Shown here: piece by piece, positions 34,934 to 43,008 of the stretch
Layout of the letters: each line of letters starts with the position of its first letter
Position numbering within the stretch: position 1 is the stretch's first letter
The notes under the pieces: generated by a model
What the model saw: only the letters and a program-made list of their open reading frames with translations
Database searches by the model: none
Told to the model about the DNA's origin: nothing
Source of the DNA: Candidatus Krumholzibacteriota bacterium
GTDB lineage: Bacteria; Krumholzibacteriota; Krumholzibacteriia; LZORAL124-64-63
DNA length: 64,000 nucleotides
Assembly: GCA_022711765.1 (NCBI GenBank)
Contig: JAKLEB010000001.1
Span: 561,186 to 625,185 of the forward strand
Direction: 5' to 3'
Made by a program: the position numbers and the translations under genes

Positions 34934-36673
34934 CTAGTCCTTCTCGCCCATGTGTTCGGGAGCGTCGACGCCGATCAGCTCGAGCACCTTGGCGATGACC
35001 AGCCGCGTCAGCTGGCAGAGCATCAGACGGGAGTCGGTGAGCTGCGGCGCCTCGGGGTCGATGATCTTGCACTGGTGGTAGAACTGATGGAAGAGGCCGG
35101 CCAGCTCGACGACCCAGCCCGTGAGGCGATGCGGCTCGCGCGCCTGGGCCGCGACGGTGACGATCTGCGGCAGGCGGATCAGCTCGCGGACGAGGTTCCA
35201 TTCGGACTCGTGCGTGAGGCCGGCCAGGCCGGCGGCGGTCGGTTCGCCGATCGCGACGCCGGCCGCGACCGCGTTGCGCAGCACGGAACAGATGCGGGCG
35301 TGCGCGTACTTGACGTAGTAGACGGGATTCTCGCTGGATTCGGCGCGCGCCAGGTCGAGATCGAATTCCAGGTGCGAGTTCGGCTTGCGGGTCAGGAAGA
35401 AGAACTTGGCGACGTCGGCGCCCACCTCGTCCATCAAGGCGTCCATGGTCACGAACTGACCCTTGCGCTTGGACATGGTGATCGGCCGGCCGTCCTCCAG
35501 GAAGGTGACGTGCTGGAGGATCTCCACTTCCAGCCAGCCCTCCTCGACGCCGAGCGCCCGCATCCCGCCCTGCATGCGCAGGATGTAGCCGTGGTGGTCC
35601 GGACCCCAGTAGTCGATCGCGTACTCGAATCCGCGCTGGTGCTTGTGGTGGTGGTAGGCGAGGTCGGCGAGGAAGTAGGTCGGCTCGCCGTCGGCGCGCA
35701 CGAGGACCCGGTCCTTCTCGTCGCCGAAGGCGGTCGACCGGAACCAGAGCGCACCTTCCTGCTCGAAGAGCCGGTCGCTCTTGCGCAGCGCGTCGAGCGT
35801 TCGCTCGATCCGCTTGGTCTCGTGCAGCTCGGACTCGAAGTACCAGGTGTCGAAGCGCAGGCCGAACCGCTGGCAGGTCTCGCGCTGCCAGCCGAGGATC
35901 TTCATCAGGGCGTACTTGGCGAAGCAGCGGACCGATTCGTCCTCGGGCAGCGCGCACCAGTCCTCGGCGTTGCCCTCGGGCGCGGTCACGCGCTGGAAGC
36001 TCTCGTTGTCGAACGCCTTGGCCGCCAGCTGGATGGCGGCGCTGTCCTGGTCCAGCAGCTCGCTGGCCATGATCTCGAGGTAGCGGCCCTCGTAGCCACC
36101 CTCGGGGAAGAGGAAGGGGCGACCGCGCAGCTGGAGGTAGTTCGCGCGCAGCGATGCGCCGAGCAGGGTCACCTGCCGCCCCGCGTCGTTCACGTAGTAC
36201 TCGCTGTGAGCGTCGTATCCCACGGCCTCCAGCAGCCGGCACAGGGTCATGCCGAACGCCCCGGCGCGGGCGGACACGACGTTGAGCGGACCGGTCGGGT
36301 TGGCGCTGATGAACTCGACGTTGATCCGCTTGCCGCCGCCGGAGCGGATCTCCGCCAGGGCCGCGCCGGACCAGAGCGCGAGCAGCCGGCCGATGTGATA
36401 GGGGCGGCCGAGCCGGAAGTTGATGAATCCCGGACCGGCGATCTCGACCGACTCGACGAGGTCCTTGTCGAACTCGAGGCCGGCGGCCAGCTCGCCAGCC
36501 AGCTCGCGGGGCCTGCGGCCGAGCGGCTTGGCCAGCGACAGGGCCAGGTTGGTGCTCAGATCGCCGTGACTGCGATCCCGCGGCTTCTCGAGGTCGATCA
36601 CGACGTCGTCCTCGTAGAGCCCCAGCTTCTCGAGCGGAGTCTTGAAGGCTTCCCTGATGATCGCTTCGATCAT
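34934..36673 (-). CDS. argS: Arginyl-tRNA synthetase, variant HIGH motif
   Basis: A 579-residue class I synthetase. The N-terminal additional domain (RSHGDLSTNLAL) and the anticodon-binding DALR-like C-terminus (VKYAHARICSVLRNA) are present, with YYVNDAGRQV and DGRPITMSKRKGQF (KMSKR-type). The canonical HIGH region reads SANPTGPLNVVSARAGAFG, with NVVS (131-134) where most enzymes have HxGH. I recall related variants in some phyla, so it is probably an active subtype. ATG 36673 overlaps the rsfS stop (ATGA). Confidence 0.94.
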   Translation of the reverse strand: MIEAIIREAFKTPLEKLGLYEDDVVIDLEKPRDRSHGDLSTNLALSLAKPLGRRPRELAGELAAGLEFDKDLVESVEIAGPGFINFRLGRPYHIGRLLALWSGAALAEIRSGGGKRINVEFISANPTGPLNVVSARAGAFGMTLCRLLEAVGYDAHSEYYVNDAGRQVTLLGASLRANYLQLRGRPFLFPEGGYEGRYLEIMASELLDQDSAAIQLAAKAFDNESFQRVTAPEGNAEDWCALPEDESVRCFAKYALMKILGWQRETCQRFGLRFDTWYFESELHETKRIERTLDALRKSDRLFEQEGALWFRSTAFGDEKDRVLVRADGEPTYFLADLAYHHHKHQRGFEYAIDYWGPDHHGYILRMQGGMRALGVEEGWLEVEILQHVTFLEDGRPITMSKRKGQFVTMDALMDEVGADVAKFFFLTRKPNSHLEFDLDLARAESSENPVYYVKYAHARICSVLRNAVAAGVAIGEPTAAGLAGLTHESEWNLVRELIRLPQIVTVAAQAREPHRLTGWVVELAGLFHQFYHQCKIIDPEAPQLTDSRLMLCQLTRLVIAKVLELIGVDAPEHMGEKD

Positions 36674-37164
36674 GGCCGGTCCACCGGCGCGGCGCCCGGC
36701 CCGACGCCCGGCCAGGCGAGATCGGGCTGGCGGCGGCGGAAATCCGCGCCGCGGACGTAGGCCGGGTCGACGACCAGCACCGCCGCGTCGCCCCACAGGC
36801 GTTCGAGCTGATAGTAGTCGCGGACCTCGGGTTTCAAGACGTGGACGACCACGTCGACGTAGTCGAGCAGGATCCACCGGCCGTCCGCCTCGCCCTCGCT
36901 CCCGCTCAACGCCTGGCCGACCCGCGCCAGGCCGTCACGCACCGCGCGGGCGATCGCCTTCACCTGGACGTCCGCCTGCCCGCTCGCGATCACGAAGAAG
37001 TCGCAGACGTCGGACAGGTCGCGCAGGTCGAGAATGACGACGTCGTCGCCCTTGCGCTCGAGGACGTGGAAGGCGACGCGTTCGGCGAGGCGGAAACCGG
37101 CGGAGTCGTCCGGCATCACCGGCCGCGCCTTCACGGACGACGTGGGTCGAGTGTCCTTGGTCAT
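36670..37164 (-). CDS. rsfS: Ribosome silencing factor RsfS (Iojap family)
   Basis: A 164-residue protein that binds uL14 and blocks subunit joining in starvation. The conserved core DVVILDLRDLSDVCDFFVIASGQADVQVKAIA and the DYVDVVVHVLKPEVRDYYQLERLWGDA region are clear. The family is about 105-130 residues; about 20 extra at the N-terminus and 25 at the C-terminus are not conserved. Confidence 0.94.
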   Translation of the reverse strand: MTKDTRPTSSVKARPVMPDDSAGFRLAERVAFHVLERKGDDVVILDLRDLSDVCDFFVIASGQADVQVKAIARAVRDGLARVGQALSGSEGEADGRWILLDYVDVVVHVLKPEVRDYYQLERLWGDAAVLVVDPAYVRGADFRRRQPDLAWPGVGPGAAPVDRP

Positions 37165-37183
37165 CGTCCTCCGTCCGGACGCC

Positions 37184-38188
37184 TCAGTTGAGGCGGTTGA
37201 TCACGTACTCGACGGCCGTCCGCAGCAGGTCCCGGCGCGGCCCGTCCGGAAGGTCCGCCAGGGCGCGCTTCGCCTCGTCTCCGTAGCGACGCGCCCGGTC
37301 GTATGCGTATTCGACGCCACGGTGCGCCTCCACGAACGCCTGGACCCGCGGCCAGCTGGCCGCCCTCGCCGCCGGGTCGCGGGAGCCGGCGAGCGCCGCG
37401 AGGTCCCGCCGGTCCGCCTCGCCGGCCTCCCTCCAGGCCGCGATCAGGGGCAGGGTGACGCGGCCCTCCTCCCAGTCGCGGCCGGTCGGCTTGCCCAGCC
37501 GGCGCGGATCGCCGAGATAATCGAAGATATCATCCGTGATCTGGAACACCAGCCCCGTCTGCCGGCCGAACTGCTCGAAGACCCCGTCCACGGCGGCCCC
37601 GTCCGGCAGGAACGAGGCGCCGATCCGGCACGCGCATTCGATCAGCGACGCCGTCTTCTGGTAGATGATCCGCAGGTACGTCTCCTCGTCCACGTCCAGC
37701 CGGTACCTGGTCTGCACCTGGATGATCTCCGCCTCGCTCATGAGCACCGCGGCGTCGGTCATCAGCTGGAGCGGGAGCGCCAGGTTGAGCCGGGCCAGAT
37801 GCTGCAGGGCCCGGGTATACAGCAGGTCACCCATGATCAGCGCCGTGGACGGCCCGTACCGGGCGTTGACCGTCGGCAGGCCGCGCCGGGTCTTCGCGTC
37901 GTCGATGAAGTCGTCGTGCACCAGGGTGGCCGTGTGGACGAGCTCGACCGCGGCCGCCGCCTCGATCGCCGCCGCCGGCACTCCACCGTCATTCATGGCG
38001 CTGAGGAAGAGCAAGGTCGGGCGAAAGAGCTTGCCCTGACCGCGGCGAACGTGCCCGCCGACCTCGTCCGCGAGCGCGATGTCCGAGGCGGTCAGGCGGT
38101 CCAGGGCGGCTTGCATCGCGTCGAGGTGGGGCCGGACCCTGGACTGCAGGCGAGCCAGCTTGATGTGTTCGAATTCGGGCAGGGACAT
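37184..38188 (-). CDS. Trans-polyprenyl diphosphate synthase
   Basis: A 334-residue E-type prenyl synthase. First Asp-rich motif DDFIDD starts at 92 and second TDDIFDYLGD near 218. The GKLFRPTLL region near 52 binds IPP. The residue before DD is His in VHDDF and large residues lie further upstream, consistent with a long-chain (C35-C50) enzyme, which would provide the menaquinone side chain used by MenA. GGGAG precedes ATG 38188. Confidence 0.92.
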   Translation of the reverse strand: MSLPEFEHIKLARLQSRVRPHLDAMQAALDRLTASDIALADEVGGHVRRGQGKLFRPTLLFLSAMNDGGVPAAAIEAAAAVELVHTATLVHDDFIDDAKTRRGLPTVNARYGPSTALIMGDLLYTRALQHLARLNLALPLQLMTDAAVLMSEAEIIQVQTRYRLDVDEETYLRIIYQKTASLIECACRIGASFLPDGAAVDGVFEQFGRQTGLVFQITDDIFDYLGDPRRLGKPTGRDWEEGRVTLPLIAAWREAGEADRRDLAALAGSRDPAARAASWPRVQAFVEAHRGVEYAYDRARRYGDEAKRALADLPDGPRRDLLRTAVEYVINRLN

Positions 38189-38202
38189 GCCGCTCCCAGG
38201 GT

Positions 38203-39111
38203 TCAGGCGGACCGATCCGAGCGGTCGAGCGCTTTGGTGCGCCGCCGGCGCGTCGCGACGATGGCCACCATCACCGACGACATATACAACAGGGTCACCG
38301 GGATGGCCATAGCGAGCTGGCTGATGGCGTCCGGCGGGGTCAGGATGGCCGACGCGACCGCGATCACGACGATCGCGTAGCGCCAGGTCCGCAGCAGCCA
38401 GCGAGGATCCACGATGCCGATCATCGAGAGGAAGAACACGAGCACCGGCAGCTCGAAGATCAACCCGAAGGCCAGGCTCAGCTGCGAGACGAAGCTGAAG
38501 TACGGCCCGATCCCGAGCAGGGGATGCATGATCGCCGTGCCGAAGCTCATGAGGAACCGTACGACCAGCGGGCAGACGACCAGGAAGGAGAACACCACGC
38601 CGAGATAGAACAGGAGCGTGCTCGCGATCACGAGCGGCGTGATGATCTTGCGCTCGCGCCGGTACAGTCCCGGCAGGATGAAGCCGTAGACTTTCCAGAG
38701 GATGAACGGCAGCACGATGAAGAGGCCGCACGCGCCGGCCAGCTTCAGCCGGATCATGAACGCTTCGTTGGGTTTCGTGAAGTAGACGCCCTGGTCGCGC
38801 ACGGGCTGGACGAGGAGGTCCAGCAGGTCGCCCGACCAGAACCAGCAGAGGATCGCGGCGGCGGTCGCGGCCAGCACGCTGTGGATCAGGACCCGCCGCA
38901 GCTCCTCGAGGTGGTCGAGAAAGGACATGCCAGTATCTTCGCCCGCGTCGTCGCCCGCGGCGCCCTCGGCGGCGCTCTCGGCGGCGCTCTGGGCGGCGCG
39001 GTGGTCGGGATCGGCGGCCGGCTGCTGCGGCTCGCCGTCCGGCGGTAGAGAAGGCGCTTCCCCCCTCGCGACGGAGCCCCTGGGATCGGCGGACTGGCGC
39101 GGGTCGGTCAC
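38203..39111 (-). CDS. tatC: Twin-arginine translocase subunit TatC
   Basis: A six-helix inner-membrane receptor for folded Tat substrates. The conserved start MSFLDHLEELRRVLI and LPFILWKVYGFILPGLYRRERK are clear. GTG 39111 overlaps the nrdR stop (GTGA) and has a GGGGAG site, giving 302 residues with a 61-residue Ala/Asp/Glu-rich N-terminal extension. The inner ATG at 38928 gives a normal-sized 241-residue TatC but has a poor binding site. The extension is encoded by short GCGGCG-type DNA repeats and may be unstructured. TatA/B are not nearby. Confidence 0.9.
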   Translation of the reverse strand: MTDPRQSADPRGSVARGEAPSLPPDGEPQQPAADPDHRAAQSAAESAAEGAAGDDAGEDTGMSFLDHLEELRRVLIHSVLAATAAAILCWFWSGDLLDLLVQPVRDQGVYFTKPNEAFMIRLKLAGACGLFIVLPFILWKVYGFILPGLYRRERKIITPLVIASTLLFYLGVVFSFLVVCPLVVRFLMSFGTAIMHPLLGIGPYFSFVSQLSLAFGLIFELPVLVFFLSMIGIVDPRWLLRTWRYAIVVIAVASAILTPPDAISQLAMAIPVTLLYMSSVMVAIVATRRRRTKALDRSDRSA

Positions 39112-39575
39112 CTCACGTCTCCCCGCTCGGCGAGCAGCTGGCGGAGCAGCTCGAGGAACTCGCCCGCGTCCTGGAAGCTGCGGTAGACCGAGGCGAACCG
39201 GACGTAGGCGACATCGTCGACCTCGCGCAGCCGCTCCAGGACCATCCGCCCGAGCAGCTCGGTCGGCACTTCGCGCCGGCCGGACTTCGCGAGCTCGTGC
39301 TCGATCCCGTCGACGATGATCTCGATCTGCTCGAGCGAGACCGGCCGCTTCTCGCAGGCCTTGGCGATCCCGGTGGTGATCCGGGACCGATCGTAGGCCA
39401 CGCGGCGCCCGTCGCGCTTGATCACGAGCACCGGCCGAGTCTCCCAGGCCTCGTAGGTCGTGAAACGTTCCCCGCAGGCCAGGCACTCGCGGCGCCGCCA
39501 GACCGCCCTCCCGTCGCGGACCGCGCGCGAATCGATGACCTTGTCGTCGCCGTGGCCGCAGCGGGGGCACTGCAT
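39108..39575 (-). CDS. nrdR: Transcriptional repressor NrdR
   Basis: A 155-residue zinc-ribbon plus ATP-cone regulator of ribonucleotide reductase genes. Zinc cysteines are 3, 6, 31 and 34 (CPRC, CLAC). The ATP cone has RPVLVIKRDGRRVAYD and FASVYRSFQDAGEF. ATG 39575 follows glyA by 68 bases. No nrd genes or NrdR boxes were recognised in the window. Confidence 0.97.
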   Translation of the reverse strand: MQCPRCGHGDDKVIDSRAVRDGRAVWRRRECLACGERFTTYEAWETRPVLVIKRDGRRVAYDRSRITTGIAKACEKRPVSLEQIEIIVDGIEHELAKSGRREVPTELLGRMVLERLREVDDVAYVRFASVYRSFQDAGEFLELLRQLLAERGDVR

Positions 39576-39643
39576 GGGCGGTCTCCGATCTCGGCGTCCG
39601 CCCGCGACGATCGCTCCGACCGCCGCGGGCGCGCTCGCCGGCG

Positions 39644-41347
39644 TCACTCGGGATAGAGCGGGAAGGCGCGGCAGAGCTCTTCGCTCTCGGCGCGCAGGTT
39701 CGCCAGGGCGGCGTCGTCGGTCCGGGACGCCACGGCGCGGTCCATGAGATCGGCGATCCGGCGCATCTCCGCGGGACCCATGCCGCGCGTGGTGAGCGCC
39801 GGCGTGCCGAGGCGGACGCCGCTGGTGACGACCGGACTCTCCTCGTCGAACGGCACGGTGTTCTTGTTGCAGGTGATGCCGACCCGCTCGAGCAGCTCCT
39901 CCATCTCCTTGCCGGTCAGGCCGCGGGGCTTGCAGTTCACGAGCAGCAGGTGGTTGTCCGTGCCGCCGGAGGCGAGCCGGAATCCCTTCGCGATGAGCGC
40001 GGCCGCCAGCGCCTGCGCGTTGTCGAGGGTCCGCTGCGCGTAGGTCCGGAACGCCGGCTGCAGGCACTCGTGGAAGCACACGGCCTTGGCGGCGATCATG
40101 TGCATCAGGGGTCCGCCCTGGATCCCCGGGAAGTTCATCTTGTTGATGGCCTTGAGATGGTCCTTCTTGCAGACGATCAGGCCGCCGCGAGGCCCGCGCA
40201 GCGTCTTGTGGGTCGTGCTGGTCACGACGTCCGCGAACGGCACCGGACTGGGGTGGACCTTGCCGGCCACCAGGCCCGCGATGTGGGCCATGTCGAACAC
40301 GAAGATCGCGCCGACCTCGTCGGCGATGCTGCGCATGGCTGCGTAATCCCAGGTGCGGGGATACGCGCTGGCCCCGCCCACGAGCAGCCGCGGCCGCTCG
40401 CGCTTCGCCTGATCCCGCATCCTGTCGTAGTCGATCGTCTCGCTGCCCCGCTCCACCTCGTAGTGGATCGCCTCGAAGAACAGGCCGGAGAAGTTCACCG
40501 GATGGCCGTGCGTCAGGTGGCCGCCGTGGCTGAGGCTCAGGCCCAGGATCTTGTCGCCCGGCTTGCAGAACGCCAGATAGGCCGTCAGGTTGGCGGTCGA
40601 GCCGCTGTGCGGCTGGACATTGGCGCGCTCGGCCTCGAAGAGCAGGCAGGCGCGGTCCTTGGCGAGGGTCTCGGCCTCGTCGACGTGGACGCAGCCGCCG
40701 TAGTAGCGTTTGCCCGGGTATCCCTCGGCGTACTTGTTCGTGAGCACGCTGCCCATGGTCTCGAGCACGGCGCGGCTCGTGAAGTTCTCGCTGGCGATCA
40801 TCTCGAGCTGGCTGCGCTGGCGACCGAGCTCGGCCGCGAGAACGGCAGCGATCTCGGGATCGGTCTGGCGCACGGCATCGTACATCGCGGGACCCCTCTC
40901 CTGGTGGTGCTTGGACTCGTACTCGGTGATCTGGTCGACGCGGCGGGCATGGCGTCCGCCCTCGAAGCTCGCGGCGAGATACGCCTCGGCGATCGCCACG
41001 GCCGCGTCCGGCGTGGTGCGATCGCCGCTGAGGCAGAGCACGTTGCTGTCGTTGTGGCGCCGCGTCATGGTCGCGGCCTCGGGGTCCAGGCAAAGCGCCG
41101 CCCGCACGCCCGCCACCTTGTTGGCGGCGATCGCGACGCCGATTCCCGAGCCGCAGATCAGGATCCCCAGGTCGGCGGCGCCGCCCGCGACGCGCTCGCC
41201 GACGGCGAACGCCGGGTGGGGGTAGTCCGCGGGGCCCGGCCCGGGAGCGCCGCAGTCGACCACCTCGTGTCCGCTCGCCGCAAGGGCGACCCGGAGCCGA
41301 TCCCTGTGGGGATACCCCCGGTGATCCGAACCGATGGCGATGATCAC
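39644..41347 (-). CDS. rpiB-glyA: RpiB-GlyA in-frame fusion (ribose-5-phosphate isomerase B / serine hydroxymethyltransferase)
   Basis: One 567-residue open reading frame with two complete enzymes and no stop between. Residues 1-154 are RpiB, with GSDHRGY, catalytic Cys65 in CGSGIGVAIAANK and RHNDSNVLCLS. From residue 155 (MYDAVRQTDPEI) comes a full GlyA with SENFTSRAV, GYPGKRYYGG, DMAHIAGL and the PLP lysine in TSTTHKTLRGPRGG. A strong GGAGAGGGG lies 8-12 bases before the internal ATG at 40885, so a separate GlyA could also be made. GTG 41347 overlaps the phosphatase stop. Confidence 0.9.
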   Translation of the reverse strand: MIIAIGSDHRGYPHRDRLRVALAASGHEVVDCGAPGPGPADYPHPAFAVGERVAGGAADLGILICGSGIGVAIAANKVAGVRAALCLDPEAATMTRRHNDSNVLCLSGDRTTPDAAVAIAEAYLAASFEGGRHARRVDQITEYESKHHQERGPAMYDAVRQTDPEIAAVLAAELGRQRSQLEMIASENFTSRAVLETMGSVLTNKYAEGYPGKRYYGGCVHVDEAETLAKDRACLLFEAERANVQPHSGSTANLTAYLAFCKPGDKILGLSLSHGGHLTHGHPVNFSGLFFEAIHYEVERGSETIDYDRMRDQAKRERPRLLVGGASAYPRTWDYAAMRSIADEVGAIFVFDMAHIAGLVAGKVHPSPVPFADVVTSTTHKTLRGPRGGLIVCKKDHLKAINKMNFPGIQGGPLMHMIAAKAVCFHECLQPAFRTYAQRTLDNAQALAAALIAKGFRLASGGTDNHLLLVNCKPRGLTGKEMEELLERVGITCNKNTVPFDEESPVVTSGVRLGTPALTTRGMGPAEMRRIADLMDRAVASRTDDAALANLRAESEELCRAFPLYPE

Positions 41348-41841
41348 GCCGGCTCTCCCCTCGCGTCGGTCCGGCCGAGCAGGCTCGCCTGCCAGGGCCG
41401 CAGCAGTCGCTCGATCTGGTCCGCCGTCGCGCGGTAGGCGTCGAGGGACGCGCCGAACGGATCGTCGACCTCCTCGACCTCGGGCGCCGCCTGCCCGCGC
41501 AGGTCGACGTCCGGCCGGCCCAGCAGCCCGATGCGCACCCGGGCGTCCGGTCCCAGCCGCGCATTGAGCTGCGCCACGTGCGATCGCGTCATGGCGATCA
41601 GCCAGTCCGCCCCGGCGATCACCTCGCCGTCGAGCGGCCGGGAGCTGTGCGCCGACAGGTCCGCGCCCCGCTCGGCCGCGATGGTGCGGGCGGCCTCGGT
41701 CGCCGGCAGGCCCGGCTGCGCTTGCAGGCCGGCCGAGCGGACGTCCACGCCCGCTGGCCACCAGCGCCGGGCGAGGGCCATCGCGAGCGGGCTGCGGCAG
41801 GTGTTGCCCGAGCAGACGAAGACCACCCTCACAGGGGACAC
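41344..41841 (-). CDS. Low-molecular-weight phosphatase, YwlE-like
   Basis: A 165-residue LMW-phosphatase-fold enzyme. P-loop CSGNTCRS has Cys10, Arg16 and Thr14, the threonine that distinguishes the protein-arginine phosphatase YwlE from tyrosine phosphatases. The general acid Asp is in EVDDPFG. The tsaC-YwlE-rpiB-glyA order matches the Bacillus ywlC-ywlE-rpiB-glyA synteny. No McsB arginine kinase is here. GTG 41841 is preceded by GGGAGG at seven bases. Confidence 0.85.
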   Translation of the reverse strand: MSPVRVVFVCSGNTCRSPLAMALARRWWPAGVDVRSAGLQAQPGLPATEAARTIAAERGADLSAHSSRPLDGEVIAGADWLIAMTRSHVAQLNARLGPDARVRIGLLGRPDVDLRGQAAPEVEEVDDPFGASLDAYRATADQIERLLRPWQASLLGRTDARGEPA

Positions 41842-41932
41842 GCCAGAGCCTCCCGAGTCTAGGGCAAAAGTAGGGCCCCCCGCGTGGAGCGTCAAGTGAA
41901 CCGGCGCGCGTAAATCCCGGTCAGCACGATGC

Positions 41933-42532
41933 CTACGCGTCGTCGGGCCAGTCGGGCATCGGTCGCGGGCCCGGGCGCCAGAGACGCGGCCGCTGTCCGG
42001 TCAGGTTCACGATCGCCGACGCTGCGCCGGCCGCCGCGGGCGCGACCTCGGCCCAGACGGCAAGCTCGGGGAAGCGGTCGGCCGCGTCCGCGAGGTCGAC
42101 CGCCGCCAGCTCGTGCCCTCGGTTGGCGCTGGTCGAGACGAGCGGTCCGGTCTCGGCGAGCAGCTCCCGCAGAGCCGGCCAGTCGGGCACCCGGACCGCC
42201 ACGGCGCCAGCCGGCGCCACGGCCGCCGGCAACCCCGCCGCCGCGGGCAGGATCACCGTGAAGGGGCCGGGCCAGCACGCCCTCAGGTAGGCGACGACGC
42301 GCGGCGCGAGCGGCGCCGCGAGCGCGAAGGCGGCCTCGACCGAGGCGGCCAGGACCAACAGCGGCTGGTCCTCGCGCCGCCCCTTCAGGGCGTTGACTGC
42401 CGCGAGCGCAGCCGGCCGGTCGATGCGCGCATGCAGGCCCGGCACGGTGTCGGTCATGAGCAGCACGACCTCGCCCGCGGCCAGCGCCGCGGCGATCGCC
42501 GCCCGATCGAGCCGGCGCCCGCCGGACGTCAC
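41933..42532 (-). CDS. tsaC: L-threonylcarbamoyladenylate synthase (Sua5/YciO/YrdC)
   Basis: A 199-residue enzyme making the intermediate for the tRNA t6A modification. YrdC motifs are MTDTVPGLHARIDRPAA near 22, LKGRREDQPLLVLA near 45, and the SxN loop VSTSANRGHE near 130. GTG 42532 overlaps the purE stop (GTGA). It is the single-domain form without the Sua5 tail. The next gene downstream is a phosphatase of the same conserved cluster. Confidence 0.9.
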   Translation of the reverse strand: MTSGGRRLDRAAIAAALAAGEVVLLMTDTVPGLHARIDRPAALAAVNALKGRREDQPLLVLAASVEAAFALAAPLAPRVVAYLRACWPGPFTVILPAAAGLPAAVAPAGAVAVRVPDWPALRELLAETGPLVSTSANRGHELAAVDLADAADRFPELAVWAEVAPAAAGAASAIVNLTGQRPRLWRPGPRPMPDWPDDA

Positions 42533-43008
42533 GCCCCGCCTCCGGCCAGCGTCTCGCGGTACGCGGCGAGCGCCGCCGCGATCGCCGGGTCCTTCAAGGC
42601 CAGGATGCGCGCGGCGAGCACGACGGCATTCCTCGCGCCGGCCGACCCCACGGCCACCGTCGCCACGGGCACGCCGGGCGGCATCTGGACCATCGACAGC
42701 AGGGCGTCCACTCCGGCCAGCGGTCCGGAAGCGACCGGCACCCCGATGACCGGCTTGCCGGTGAGCGAGGCGACGACCCCCGGCAGGTGCGCCGCCATGC
42801 CGGCCACCGCGACGAAGACCTCCGCGCCGGCCTGCTCGCTCTCCCGCACGATCTGCTGCAGCCTCGCCGGCTGGCGGTGGGCCGAGGCGACCTCCACCCG
42901 ATAACTGATGCCGAATCGCTCGCAGAGCGGCGCCACGCCCTCGACGACCGGCAGATCCGAGCTGCTGCCCACGAGGACCACCAGCCGCGCGCTCATCGAT
43001 GCCGTCAT
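42529..43008 (-). CDS. purE: N5-carboxyaminoimidazole ribonucleotide mutase
   Basis: A 159-residue purine enzyme. GSSSDLPVV (phosphate loop), SAHRQPARL with the catalytic His, AVAGMAAHLPGVVA and GVPVASGPLAGVDALLSMVQMP identify it. The usual SAHRTP is SAHRQP. The ATG at 43008 overlaps the purD stop (ATGA); a second ATG at 42996 is possible. A purK was not seen. Confidence 0.94.
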   Translation of the reverse strand: MTASMSARLVVLVGSSSDLPVVEGVAPLCERFGISYRVEVASAHRQPARLQQIVRESEQAGAEVFVAVAGMAAHLPGVVASLTGKPVIGVPVASGPLAGVDALLSMVQMPPGVPVATVAVGSAGARNAVVLAARILALKDPAIAAALAAYRETLAGGGA

